From assembly GCA_033765235.1 (NCBI GenBank), contig JANRIG010000023.1:124001-188000 (forward strand): a stretch of DNA of 64,000 bases, given 5' to 3'. Under the pieces are notes generated by a model that worked only from the letters and a program-made list of their open reading frames with translations, was not told the origin of the DNA and did not search any database. Shown in pieces: positions 26,458 to 35,603 of this stretch. A program made the translations under genes and the position numbers. The DNA is from JANRIG01 sp033765235. GTDB lineage: Bacteria > Bacteroidota > Bacteroidia > Cytophagales > UBA9547. Numbering within the stretch: the stretch's first letter is position 1; each line of letters opens with the position of its first letter.

Positions 26458-27681
26458 TTATATAATGTTTAACAAATACTTGAATATTTTTTTTATTAAA
26501 AATAATATGGTGCGTTTTATTCCGAATATATTTTTTTTATTTAAAATTTCTAACTTTTTTCTGTTTTCATAATCGGGGAAAGGATTGTTTATTACTTCAT
26601 TGTATAAATTTTGTATTTTATTCATTTGATTTCTCAAATCATAATTGTCATAAAAATTAGAGGTAGCAAATTTTCTGTATTTTTGATATATAATATTATT
26701 GGTTTCAAAATCTATCATTCTTTTGCTGTATTGTTCAATGGTACTTTCTACAAATCCGGCTTCTCCAATACATTCTATATGGCCATTAAACAAATGAGAA
26801 GGATGTGAAACTATTGGCAAACCAAAATACATAGCTTCAGCCATGGCAGTTGAATTAATTTCACCATCATACCTGCCATGTGAATAGACATTTAATGTAT
26901 TTAGAAATTTATATATTTTTTGCGGATCATCAGTATGCTCTAAAAATGTTATGTTTTTTATTCCCAACTCTTGTGCTTGTATTTTGTACTTTTCGCTTCC
27001 TCCCAACATCATAAAATGATTATGAGGTGTTTCTATCAATTTATATGCTTTTAGTGGAATTGATGAAAATATATAATCAGACACTCGCTGATGAAAGCCA
27101 TATATAAACCTGTTTTGTATGTTAAGTTCTTTCAGGTAGTTTTCATTTGTTTCAAATTGGACTGACATTGGGTGATAAATGATTTGTGTTCTGCTAATAT
27201 CTCCCCCCATACTTACCCACTTATCTCTACTCCATTTAGTTATATGTATTACCCTTGCTATATTATATTGGTTATCTACTCCTGTGACAAGATGTAACGA
27301 ATCTACAATAGGAGTGTTTCTAATTTTATAAAATGGATATTCTATAGCCCCCCCGCGTGCTATTTGTATTATGCTATATTTACTTTCGTCAAATTTTTTC
27401 CAAAAATTTGTTTGTATCCACTCTCCATATGGTGAAAATGGGTCTATTTTATGAATATCAAATTTTATCAAATTTACCCCATGCCCTTGCAAATAATCAT
27501 ACCTGTTGGTTGAAGCAGAAATTGATTTTGTTTTGAGACCATCTAAAAAAGTAATGTCTGAATAATAATAATCTACATCAAATATATCTTTTGGCAGATT
27601 TGCGGCTATAGTTTGTAAAAATTTTTCTGTACCTCCCGTACCCAATCCTCCATTTTTTATTAATGCAATTTTTATTTTCAT
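26458..27681 (-). CDS. GT-B glycosyltransferase, GT4-like
   Basis: Protein of 407 residues beginning MKIKIALIKNGGLGTGGTEK, with the glycine-rich loop expected for GT4 enzymes acting on a lipid-linked acceptor. The C-terminal half includes FGFHQRVSD-like and ITFLEHTDDPQKIYKFLN stretches and AMYFGLPIVSHPSHLFNGH; the usual E-x7-E motif is present only in loose form (EINSTAMAEAMYFG). It lies 46 bases downstream of the FkbM gene. Family assignment is good, function inferred from context. Confidence 0.8.
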   Translation of the reverse strand: MKIKIALIKNGGLGTGGTEKFLQTIAANLPKDIFDVDYYYSDITFLDGLKTKSISASTNRYDYLQGHGVNLIKFDIHKIDPFSPYGEWIQTNFWKKFDESKYSIIQIARGGAIEYPFYKIRNTPIVDSLHLVTGVDNQYNIARVIHITKWSRDKWVSMGGDISRTQIIYHPMSVQFETNENYLKELNIQNRFIYGFHQRVSDYIFSSIPLKAYKLIETPHNHFMMLGGSEKYKIQAQELGIKNITFLEHTDDPQKIYKFLNTLNVYSHGRYDGEINSTAMAEAMYFGLPIVSHPSHLFNGHIECIGEAGFVESTIEQYSKRMIDFETNNIIYQKYRKFATSNFYDNYDLRNQMNKIQNLYNEVINNPFPDYENRKKLEILNKKNIFGIKRTILFLIKKIFKYLLNII

Positions 27682-27727
27682 ATATTCATTGACTTATAGT
27701 TGTATTGTGAAATATATTTTACACCTT

Positions 27728-28537
27728 TTAATTATTTGACAATATCTTTATTACTTCCGAGTCATCCTCTAATACTGCTAAATAATTAGGTCCTAAAAAA
27801 TTTTCATCCTGAAAATCATACTCCTTAAAAAAAACATGACCAGGGTATATTTTACCTAATACATATCCACATTTTCTCAAATACAAATAATGATCGTACA
27901 ATAAGGTTTTGGTTTGAATATTAACCCTTCCGTATTCAAATTGTATGATTCGTATTTTTTTCTGCTCGATTAGTTTCTTAAAACCCTCCAATACAAAATA
28001 GTCATGACCCTCTGTATCAATTTTTAAAAAATCTATGTTATCAATGTTGTGTTTAGCACAAAAATTATCTCCAGTATCCAAGTGTACTTGAACGGTATCA
28101 TTAAATTCCAGCTTGTGTATGTTGTGCAAAGAGTTTATATGATGGTCAGATGCTGATACATTTATTTGGAGTGTGTTTAGATAGTTTGAGAGTCCAAAAT
28201 TGTAAAGATGAATATTATGATAATTTAGTGAGTTTTTCTGCGCAATATTATATGTAGCAGGCACGATTTCAAAAGCATATATGTGTGCATTATTGAAATG
28301 TTTACATATCATTAATGACCAATCACCTATATTTGCCCCTACATCAAATACCGTATTTAATCCTATATTTTTGAGTTTATTGATTACTTGTTTTTCACCA
28401 TTTGTGTCAAATTCATAATTGTGATTTTCATAAATACGATAAAATGCATACCCATATCTGGCAAGATATTTGAAAATTAGGCTCCTGCTGCCACTACCTA
28501 TTAATTTTTGTATACTATCAAATAGCGATTTCATCAT
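27728..28537 (-). CDS. FkbM-family methyltransferase
   Basis: SAM-dependent methyltransferase of 269 residues with VFDVGANIGDWSLMI (about 59-73), AFEIVPATYNIA and the FkbM signature IDFLKIDTEGHDYFVLEGF. The start is one of two adjacent ATG codons (28537 or 28534) and overlaps the end of the flippase gene by 20 bases. It shares the fold but little close sequence with the FkbM gene at 23694, so the two are probably not recent duplicates. It likely O-methylates a sugar of the surface glycan. Confidence 0.88.
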   Translation of the reverse strand: MMKSLFDSIQKLIGSGSRSLIFKYLARYGYAFYRIYENHNYEFDTNGEKQVINKLKNIGLNTVFDVGANIGDWSLMICKHFNNAHIYAFEIVPATYNIAQKNSLNYHNIHLYNFGLSNYLNTLQINVSASDHHINSLHNIHKLEFNDTVQVHLDTGDNFCAKHNIDNIDFLKIDTEGHDYFVLEGFKKLIEQKKIRIIQFEYGRVNIQTKTLLYDHYLYLRKCGYVLGKIYPGHVFFKEYDFQDENFLGPNYLAVLEDDSEVIKILSNN

Positions 28538-29792
28538 ACTTTATTTTGAAATAATAGTTGTAAGAATAATATGCAAATATTAATGATATGACATTGACCA
28601 ATACATAGCTAATTCCAGACCCAATAGCACCATACATAGGTAATAATATATATGATATAGATACATTGGCAATTAATTGAACTATTGCTACTATAAAAAA
28701 TATTTTTGACTTGCCAATTGCAATAAGTGCAGCATTAAAGGGGTATATAAAAACCAACGGTATTAGTGACAATAATATTATTATTAATGGCAAAGTTGAA
28801 GGTGCATATTTTGATGAAAATAAAAAATTAATAATAAACGGAGATACAATAGCTACTACAATTAGTATCGCCATTAATATCTTAGATACTATCAAGTTTT
28901 TGTTTACAAATTTGATAATCTCATGTTTTGAGCGCAATGTATTCATTTTTGGTATTAGTACAGTAGTATATGCACCTAATAAAAATAACACAATGCCCTG
29001 AACCTTATTGGCAATATCATAATAGGATACCTGCTCAATCATATTAAAATATGATAACATAAACATGTCTACTTTAGACTGGATAATAATGATAATAGAT
29101 TGTAGAGTCATCCATTTGCCAAAATTAAATGAGTCTTTTAATATTGATATATTATAATAACGTGGGAAAAAAAAATCTTTGTTGTAAAATATAAAATATA
29201 ACAAAAATGACAAAGGACATATTGCAAATGCCAAACTAATACATAATAAAGTGTTCTTATTAAAGTAATAAAGCAAAGATACGGCTAATAACAAAAACAC
29301 AGAAGGTATGATATTCAAAATCATAGATACCCTAAAGTTTTGATATCCATTGAAATATGAAATATACATGTTTTGTAAAACAAGAATAGGAATTCCTATA
29401 GAGGCGGCTATCACTAGCTCATTGTAGCTGCATTTTAATATAAAGTAACTAATATTTTCTGAAAATAATATTAAAATTACACATAATAATGTGCTGAAAA
29501 AGAATACATTAATAACAGTTGTAGAAAAAATTAGTTTTATTTTTTGATGATTTTCTGTTTGTAAAAACTGTGATATCGCCCTTGAAAGTGTAGCATTTGT
29601 ACCATATGCTGAAATATTTGTAACCATAGTAGTAATAGATGTACAAAGCATTAACAAACCATATTCTTTTATTTCTAAATTTCTTGCCAATAAGTAATAT
29701 GTATATAATAAAATAATTTTATTAATTAAATTGCCAACAAATACAATCGAAGTCTTTTTAAAAAAATCTGAATTAATAATTCTCCATATCAA
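28518..29792 (-). CDS. Wzx-like oligosaccharide flippase (MOP superfamily)
   Basis: Polytopic membrane protein of 424 residues with 12 or more predicted helices and the polysaccharide-synthesis MOP pattern: an N-terminal KKTSIVFVGNLINKIILLYT, then ARNLEIKEYGLLML, and AYGTNATLSRAISQFL. It would flip the undecaprenyl-linked repeat unit across the inner membrane. No ATG is in frame before residue 47, so the start appears to be TTG at 29792. It is the first gene of the minus-strand operon, and only 32 bases separate it from the divergent Wzy-like gene. Confidence 0.88.
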   Translation of the reverse strand: MIWRIINSDFFKKTSIVFVGNLINKIILLYTYYLLARNLEIKEYGLLMLCTSITTMVTNISAYGTNATLSRAISQFLQTENHQKIKLIFSTTVINVFFFSTLLCVILILFSENISYFILKCSYNELVIAASIGIPILVLQNMYISYFNGYQNFRVSMILNIIPSVFLLLAVSLLYYFNKNTLLCISLAFAICPLSFLLYFIFYNKDFFFPRYYNISILKDSFNFGKWMTLQSIIIIIQSKVDMFMLSYFNMIEQVSYYDIANKVQGIVLFLLGAYTTVLIPKMNTLRSKHEIIKFVNKNLIVSKILMAILIVVAIVSPFIINFLFSSKYAPSTLPLIIILLSLIPLVFIYPFNAALIAIGKSKIFFIVAIVQLIANVSISYILLPMYGAIGSGISYVLVNVISLIFAYYSYNYYFKIKYDEIAI

Positions 29793-29824
29793 TTTTTGCT
29801 TGGTTTTTGATAGATTGCAAATTA

Positions 29825-31102
29825 ATGAATAAAATATTTAATGAAATAATAAATTATATATCCCCCTTAGGAATCGTATTAATTATTGTCGGTTCATTTA
29901 TTTCTGAAGACCATATAGCTGTCTTGAATATAGGATTCTTATTACTAATAGTTTGTGCAATTGCTTATAAATTAATAGGTATAAATTTAGATATCAATAC
30001 TTATAAGTATACTATAATTTGTTTTGCATCTATAGCACTCATTTTTTTTATTTCAGCATTATTACATAGTTATTCTTTTACTAACTCTTTTGGAGCACTA
30101 AAACATAAAGCATTATGGTTTATTATCCCATTTCTATTTATTACATTACCATATTACAAATCTTTGTTTAATTTAAAAGTATCTTTGTGGGTATATGTTA
30201 TTACTGTATTTATTATTACTACAATAGCTTTTTATCATTATGCAAGAGATGGAATATTTAACAATTACCTAAATTATCCATGGTCTAATTATTTTCATGT
30301 TTCTACTATCCCTTTTAGAATATCACATCATACTCTATCGATAGCTAATAATATATCATTTACATTTTTGATTTATATGTTATTGAACAAGTATTACCTG
30401 AATAACTGGGAAAAAATAATTATTATCTGTATTGTTATTTTCAATGTATTTTATATACACTTGATAGGAGCCAGGGTAGGTCATATTAGCTTTTATATTT
30501 TAATTATTTGTTTTGTAATATATTTATTATCTGATAAGGATAAAAAATACTTCAAAATAGTAACTGCCTCTTTAGTGTTATTACTTTTATTATGTACACT
30601 TAGTTATTGCTATATAAATGGTTTCAGATCTAGGATAAACCAAACAATTGTAGAACTAAAAGTTATACTCACAACTCATCAAATCACTAATAATGGTAAT
30701 ATTTCGTTAAGAATAATTTCTATAAAAAATTCAATCCCTGTACTTAAAGAATATATTTTAAAAGGCACGTCATTTGAAAAGTATGAGACAACAATGGAGT
30801 ATTATAAGATACAAAATAAAATATCGGATATAGATTGGGCTTATCCTCCTAATCAGTTCATAGTATATAGTATTATCATTGGTATGCCATTGACTGTATT
30901 ATTTTTTGGATGCCTATTAATTACAGCTATTTATAGATTTAAAGATAATATTTTAGTAACTTTAGGTACTTATTTACCAATAATATTATATCTTAATACG
31001 GAAGCTCCGCTTGAAACAAATATGCCATTTAGGATGATTATTGTTAGTATTTCTATAGCTTGTGCATGTAAAAAATATGAACTTTTAAAGTTGGCTGATT
31101 AA
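29825..31102 (+). CDS. Wzy/WaaL-like O-antigen polymerase or ligase
   Basis: Polytopic membrane protein of 425 residues, ten or more helices, with a periplasmic loop containing SLRIISIKNSIPVLKEY and the later segment DWAYPPNQFIVYSIIIGMPL, where ligases and polymerases of this superfamily keep a conserved His or polar residue; here the position is Asn-Gln. The motif GARVGHISFYIL in the middle is also typical. ATG at 29825 is preferred to the TTG at 29807. It is the only plus-strand gene in the island, and its 3' end overlaps the Wzz-like gene by 18 bases tail to tail. Confidence 0.8.
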   Translation: MNKIFNEIINYISPLGIVLIIVGSFISEDHIAVLNIGFLLLIVCAIAYKLIGINLDINTYKYTIICFASIALIFFISALLHSYSFTNSFGALKHKALWFIIPFLFITLPYYKSLFNLKVSLWVYVITVFIITTIAFYHYARDGIFNNYLNYPWSNYFHVSTIPFRISHHTLSIANNISFTFLIYMLLNKYYLNNWEKIIIICIVIFNVFYIHLIGARVGHISFYILIICFVIYLLSDKDKKYFKIVTASLVLLLLLCTLSYCYINGFRSRINQTIVELKVILTTHQITNNGNISLRIISIKNSIPVLKEYILKGTSFEKYETTMEYYKIQNKISDIDWAYPPNQFIVYSIIIGMPLTVLFFGCLLITAIYRFKDNILVTLGTYLPIILYLNTEAPLETNMPFRMIIVSISIACACKKYELLKLAD

Positions 31103-31885
31103 CTCTCTTATTAATATGAACAGAGTAGCACACAATAGATAAATTGCACTATATACAGCAATGTAAATCTTAACATCCGGGGACACAGGATTGTTATAAG
31201 CAATAAAATCTTGAATTACCAAAACTTCATTTAGTAATGAAAGTGAATTTTCTAACAACAACTTTTTTTCATATAAATCTATAATTTCGGTGTTGTTTTT
31301 TGCAATATCACCTATATATTGGCTTTTATTATTTGTAATCTGTTTAGTTAAGTTTATTATAATTGTATCCATAATTCCTATTTCTTGCTCAGCTTTAATA
31401 AGTAGTTTTTTATAGTAAATTTCAGATAATTCTACTTTTTTTTTCACAAAATTGTTATTTTGTATATAATGAATAAAAGCTTTTTGAATACTGGACAAAT
31501 TCTTTGTGTTAAGAACTAATATTTCTATTTTAAATGTATTTGTGAGTTTAATTTCATCATTACCATAGTGTGACATGTCTACTGATGTTGATTTTATTTC
31601 AACAATGTCTTTACAAATATCAAGGTTCAAATTAAGTAATTCTGATAATTTTTTATGATTTTTTTCTTTAATCAATCCATTTAAAGTGTTAAATAATAAT
31701 GTATTGTATTCATTTTTCAATATTTCAGAATTCGCAATTAATGTACTTTTATATATAGTTTTTTCAGAAATAAATTGTGATATTGCAAAAATTGTTATGA
31801 CTAAAAACATTGATATTAATACCATTAAATTCCTTTTTATTGATATTAATGTAAGTCTAATTATAGATATAAGTTTTAATTCCAC
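31085..31885 (-). CDS. Wzz-like chain-length determinant protein (divergent)
   Basis: Protein of 266 residues with one helix near each end (about 19-36 and 241-261) and a charged helical region between them, the layout of polysaccharide co-polymerases. Sequence motifs of Wzz are weak, so the call rests on topology, size and position at the border of the polysaccharide locus. The start is GTG at 31885, with a TAnnTTTG element 19 bases upstream. The gene is as AT-rich as the island and therefore seems to belong to it, unlike the Wzz-like gene at 15898. Confidence 0.65.
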   Translation of the reverse strand: MELKLISIIRLTLISIKRNLMVLISMFLVITIFAISQFISEKTIYKSTLIANSEILKNEYNTLLFNTLNGLIKEKNHKKLSELLNLNLDICKDIVEIKSTSVDMSHYGNDEIKLTNTFKIEILVLNTKNLSSIQKAFIHYIQNNNFVKKKVELSEIYYKKLLIKAEQEIGIMDTIIINLTKQITNNKSQYIGDIAKNNTEIIDLYEKKLLLENSLSLLNEVLVIQDFIAYNNPVSPDVKIYIAVYSAIYLLCATLFILIRELISQL

Positions 31886-31904
31886 TTTTGAGTATGATTT
31901 TTAG

Positions 31905-31912
31905 CAAAATTA
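31905..31912 (-). promoter_or_regulatory. -7 element for the divergent Wzz-like gene
   Basis: On the minus strand this reads TAATTTTG, an exact TAnnTTTG, 19 bases upstream of the GTG start. No -33 TTTG at a proper distance. Confidence 0.4.
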
Positions 31913-32080
31913 TATCAATATTAATAATATACAATTTGTTTCTATTATTAATAAAATTATTTGATAATGGTCGATACATTTTTGCAATAACATACTCAAT
32001 TTTATTATAGCATTTAGAAACTTGAAAATTTATACTTTATACCTTATCATTGTATCCATAAATATTACCCGCCCTCCCTC

Positions 32081-33529
32081 ATGCTCCGTACCAAATCCAT
32101 AGACCAAATCATAGCTACAGACCCTACTGCTGCGGGGCAGCCCGCACTCAAAAAAACATTGTCAAGGTATAGCCTTATTTTTTTGGGCATAGGAGCTATC
32201 ATAGGTACAGGTATATTTGTACTTACCGGCACCGCAGCTGCCAACCAAGCCGGGCCTGCACTAGTACTATCTTTTATGTTTTCGGCAATAGGTTGCGGTC
32301 TTGCAGGGTTGTGCTATGCAGAGTTTTCTACCCTCATACCTATATCAGGCAGTGCATATACCTATGCCTATGCCACCTTAGGCGAGTTTGTAGCTTGGGT
32401 CATAGGTTGGGATTTGATATTAGAATATTTATTTGCATCGTCCACAGTAGCTGTAGGTTGGTCAGGCTATGTAGTGAGCCTCCTCAATAGCTTGGGAATA
32501 GCTTTTCCTGAACAGTTTTCCAAAGCACCTCTCTCGCATGATGAATTTGGCTGGCATGCCACAGGAGCCATATTCAACCTGCCTGCAGTATTTATTATTA
32601 CATTCATCACCATTATTTTAGTGCTGGGCATCAAGGAGTCTGCGCGGTTCAACAATGCTGTGGTATATATCAAACTTGCTGTCATCCTTCTTTTTATAGG
32701 CTTTGGAGTATGGTATATCAATACTGACAATTGGGTGCCATTCATTCCTGAACAAGAACATTTAGGAAAATATGGCTTTTCAGGTATATTGGCAGGTGCA
32801 GGGGTCATATTCTTTGCCTATATAGGTTTTGATGCAGTATCTACAGCAGCACAGGAAGCCAAAAATCCGCAAAAAGATATGCCTGTGGGCATTTTAGGCT
32901 CATTGTTGGTATGCACTATCTTATACATAGCAGTGAGCTTGGTACTCACGGGTATAGTGAGCTATAAAGAGTTGGATGTACCTGCTCCTATAGCACTTGC
33001 CATTGACAAAACAGGCAACGCCTTGGCATGGCTAAGCCCACTTATCAAAATTGGTGCCATAGCAGGTCTTAGCTCTGTGATACTCGTCATGCTCATGGGG
33101 CAGCCTCGAATATTCATGGCCATGGCCAATGACGGGCTGCTCCCGGCAATATTTGGCAAAGTACACCCACGTTTTAAGACTCCTTATATTAGCACCATCA
33201 TTACAGGTATGGTGGCAGCAATTATAGCTGCAATATTGCCTATCAACATACTTGGCGAACTTGTATCTATTGGAACTCTTTTGGCATTCATCATAGTGTG
33301 CGGTGGAGTGATAGTGCTGCGCCGCTTGCGCCCCGAAATACATAGACCTTTCAAGACCCCTTGGGTGCCATTGGTGCCTATACTGGGCATTATTATTTGC
33401 TTCGCACAAATGGCACTACTGCCGGTAGATACATGGTTTAGACTTATAATATGGATGTGTATGGGTATGGTTGTATATTTTTTGTACAGTCGCCACAACT
33501 CAAAGCTCAATGGCAATGCCACTGAATGA
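32081..33529 (+). CDS. APC-family amino acid permease (CAT-like)
   Basis: Inner-membrane transporter of 482 residues with about 12-14 helices. The N-terminal APC signature GIGAIIGTGIFVLTG (about 36-50) lines the substrate site. It is followed by YAEFSTLIPISGSAYTYAY and the GWDLILEYLFASSTVAVGWSGYVV-like region typical of the cationic amino acid transporter group, and later by FFAYIGFDAVSTAAQEAKNP. It imports an amino acid by proton symport or exchange. It stands alone, to the right of the polysaccharide island, where base composition returns to normal. Confidence 0.92.
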   Translation: MLRTKSIDQIIATDPTAAGQPALKKTLSRYSLIFLGIGAIIGTGIFVLTGTAAANQAGPALVLSFMFSAIGCGLAGLCYAEFSTLIPISGSAYTYAYATLGEFVAWVIGWDLILEYLFASSTVAVGWSGYVVSLLNSLGIAFPEQFSKAPLSHDEFGWHATGAIFNLPAVFIITFITIILVLGIKESARFNNAVVYIKLAVILLFIGFGVWYINTDNWVPFIPEQEHLGKYGFSGILAGAGVIFFAYIGFDAVSTAAQEAKNPQKDMPVGILGSLLVCTILYIAVSLVLTGIVSYKELDVPAPIALAIDKTGNALAWLSPLIKIGAIAGLSSVILVMLMGQPRIFMAMANDGLLPAIFGKVHPRFKTPYISTIITGMVAAIIAAILPINILGELVSIGTLLAFIIVCGGVIVLRRLRPEIHRPFKTPWVPLVPILGIIICFAQMALLPVDTWFRLIIWMCMGMVVYFLYSRHNSKLNGNATE

Positions 33530-33559
33530 TAATTGATAAATATATATTAATAGTACACA

Positions 33560-34381
33560 TCATGCGCTGGGTATCATCTTTATTTCTGACTTTTCGAGGT
33601 TGTACTTGATAGTGCGCTGTGTAGGGTCTGAGTTGGCAAGATCTATCATACCAAACCCATTCTCGCTCAATGCACCTAAGCCTGAGTGAAATATAAAGTT
33701 GTGCACATCCGGAGCTGCAAACAGCGTAAAAGGCAATGTGTACCCCCTTACCTCATATTTTTCATTGTTTATATAGGTTTGATACACTCTGGAATATTTT
33801 TTTTCTTCAGACTGCATCTTGAGCAAATACTCCTTATCAGGGGTAAACTGAAATTGGTTGAACGAGGATATCTGCTCTGCACTATAGTTGCCGGATTTTT
33901 CCATGCGTAGCATGGTAGATTCATATAGAAAATCTGAAAATGTGTCAGTATAAGGTTCAATGAATGATTTATTTTCTTCCACATACAATACAGGGTCTAC
34001 TATAAGCACGGGCGATATACACACATATTTATTTTTGTTGTCAAAGTTAATGTCTGCCTCCATTTCTATGCTATCCGGCGAGAGCTCCATCTCGCCTATA
34101 TACAGCTGCTTAAACGAAAACAGCGTGTTGAGAAACTGGTTGAGAAATTCTATATTGAGGCTCGAAAATACCAAGGTCACTTTTGATGACAAATAATGCA
34201 GACCTCCTTTGCCCACCTTTATTTGCCCTTTGAGACCCGAAAAATTATAAAATTTGAAATCTCTATATTTGGGATCGCATTTGGAAATTATATTTTGAGC
34301 AAACTTGGCAAGCAGGTGCTGATGGTGAAAATGTATCTTGGCCCCTCTGTTTTTTAAAGAAAAAATGATACGTACTCTCAT
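33560..34381 (-). CDS. cas6: CRISPR-associated endoribonuclease Cas6, orphan
   Basis: RAMP-fold protein of 273 residues. The N-terminal ferredoxin-like half carries IHFHHQHLLAKFAQNII (16-32), where Cas6 enzymes have a hydrophobic helix and a catalytic His. The C-terminal half has VRGYTLPFTL (211-220) and the glycine-rich Cas6 signature GLGALSENGFGMI (234-246). Cas6 cuts CRISPR precursor RNA within the repeat. No other cas gene and no repeat array is in the window; its neighbours are a permease and ychF. It may serve an array elsewhere in the genome or have been recruited for another RNA. Several His residues at 17-22 keep a catalytic role possible. Confidence 0.82.
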   Translation of the reverse strand: MRVRIIFSLKNRGAKIHFHHQHLLAKFAQNIISKCDPKYRDFKFYNFSGLKGQIKVGKGGLHYLSSKVTLVFSSLNIEFLNQFLNTLFSFKQLYIGEMELSPDSIEMEADINFDNKNKYVCISPVLIVDPVLYVEENKSFIEPYTDTFSDFLYESTMLRMEKSGNYSAEQISSFNQFQFTPDKEYLLKMQSEEKKYSRVYQTYINNEKYEVRGYTLPFTLFAAPDVHNFIFHSGLGALSENGFGMIDLANSDPTQRTIKYNLEKSEIKMIPSA

Positions 34382-34439
34382 AAAGAAAATAGTTAAAAGT
34401 TTAATTAAATAAATCAGCTACAAAATAACTGTACAAAAT

Positions 34440-34447
34440 CAAAAATA
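34440..34447 (-). promoter_or_regulatory. Possible -7 element upstream of cas6
   Basis: On the minus strand this reads TATTTTTG, an exact TAnnTTTG, about 59 bases upstream of the cas6 ATG. It suggests that cas6 has its own promoter rather than depending on ychF read-through. AT-richness makes chance matches likely. Confidence 0.35.
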
Positions 34448-34471
34448 GTTTAATAAAAATAACCTAATTTA

Positions 34472-35572
34472 TTACACATTAAATCTAAAATGCATAATAT
34501 CGCCATCGTGCACTACATAGTCTTTGCCCTCTACAGACATTTTTCCGGCTTCTTTACAGGCATTTTCCGTGCCATATTTTTCATAATCATCCAGTTTTAT
34601 TACTTCGGCTCTGATGAAACCTTTTTCAAAATCACTGTGTATGACACCTGCTGCCTGAGGTGCTTTCCAGCCTTTTGCTATGGTCCATGCTCGCACTTCT
34701 TTCTCTCCTGCCGTAAAATACGTGATAAGGTTCAAAATGTTGTATGAAGCTTTTATGAGCTTATCAAGCCCACTTTCCTGCAAGCCGTATTCTTGCAGAA
34801 ATAGGGTGCGCTCCTCAGCATCAGACAAGGTAGATATTTGTGCTTCCAGCTCAGCATTGATAAGTATGAGCAGTGCCTTTTCATTTTTTATATTGTCTGA
34901 TAGTGCTTTAGAGTAGGCGTTTCCTGTATTAAGTGATTTTTCATCTACATTGGCCACATATATCACAGGCTTTGCAGTGAGCAGCTGCATATCATCCACT
35001 ATGTTTTTTTTATCTTCCTCAGTCACTTGCACTTCTCTGGCATTTTTGCCTTGCTCCAGTGTGTTTTTATATGCAGTTAATATTTCAAATTCTTTTTTGG
35101 CTTTGGTATCTCCTGCTTTGGCAGCACGTTCTACTTTTTGTATCTTTTTTTCTACAGTATCTAAGTCTTTGAGCTGCAACTCTGTATCTATTATTTCCTT
35201 GTCTGCCACAGGGTCTACTTTGCCTGATACGTGTATGATATTGTCGTTTTCAAAGCACCTTACTACGTGTATAATAGCATCTACCTCACGTATATTACCC
35301 AAAAACTTATTACCAAGACCTTCGCCTTTGCTGGCTCCCTTTACCAGACCTGCTATATCTACAAACTCTATGATGGTGGGTATCACTTGTTGTGGTTTTA
35401 CAAGGCGCTCAAGTGTTTGCAGCCTGCTATCAGGCACACTTACCACACCTACATTTGGGTCTATGGTGCAAAACGGATAGTTTGCTGCCTCTGCCTTGGC
35501 ATTAGACAAAGCATTGAATAAGGTAGATTTGCCTACATTGGGCAGCCCTACTATGCCACATTGCAATCCCAT
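34472..35572 (-). CDS. ychF: Ribosome-associated ATPase YchF (Obg family)
   Basis: Universally conserved P-loop protein of 366 residues that binds ribosomes and prefers ATP to GTP. The G1 loop GLPNVGKS covers residues 8-15. The G3 region is DIAGLVKGASKGEGLGN, with the hydrophobic residue after the Gly that is typical of YchF. The G4 motif is NVDE in place of NKxD, which accounts for ATP preference. A coiled-coil insert and a C-terminal TGS domain (about 280-366, ending HDGDIMHFRFNV) complete it. ATG start. It is likely a housekeeping gene not connected with the neighbouring cas6. Confidence 0.97.
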   Translation of the reverse strand: MGLQCGIVGLPNVGKSTLFNALSNAKAEAANYPFCTIDPNVGVVSVPDSRLQTLERLVKPQQVIPTIIEFVDIAGLVKGASKGEGLGNKFLGNIREVDAIIHVVRCFENDNIIHVSGKVDPVADKEIIDTELQLKDLDTVEKKIQKVERAAKAGDTKAKKEFEILTAYKNTLEQGKNAREVQVTEEDKKNIVDDMQLLTAKPVIYVANVDEKSLNTGNAYSKALSDNIKNEKALLILINAELEAQISTLSDAEERTLFLQEYGLQESGLDKLIKASYNILNLITYFTAGEKEVRAWTIAKGWKAPQAAGVIHSDFEKGFIRAEVIKLDDYEKYGTENACKEAGKMSVEGKDYVVHDGDIMHFRFNV

Positions 35573-35603
35573 GATATATAATATATTAGTAATGAAATGA
35601 TTA

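Larger units (their letters stand above)
18520..31912. other. AT-rich surface polysaccharide island
   Basis: From the DUF1972 glycosyltransferase to the promoter of the Wzz-like gene the DNA is plainly richer in A and T than both flanks, including the coding sequence (many AAA, ATT, TTA and AAT codons). The content is typical of an exchangeable O-antigen or capsule locus: six glycosyltransferases of several families, two FkbM and one other methyltransferase, a flippase, two Wzy/WaaL-like proteins and a chain-length protein. Ten minus-strand genes overlap or nearly abut. No integrase, tRNA or direct repeat was found at the ends, so exchange by homologous recombination of flanking genes is the simplest explanation. 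Confidence 0.7.

Noticed and set aside
33530..35000. A CRISPR array near the cas6 gene
   Set aside because: Read through both flanks for regularly spaced repeats of 25-40 bases; none is present in the gaps, and the neighbouring DNA is coding for the permease and ychF.
34950..35480. Ser/Thr-rich open frame antisense to ychF
   Set aside because: It is a shadow of the conserved GTPase gene; the biased composition follows from the reversed codons.
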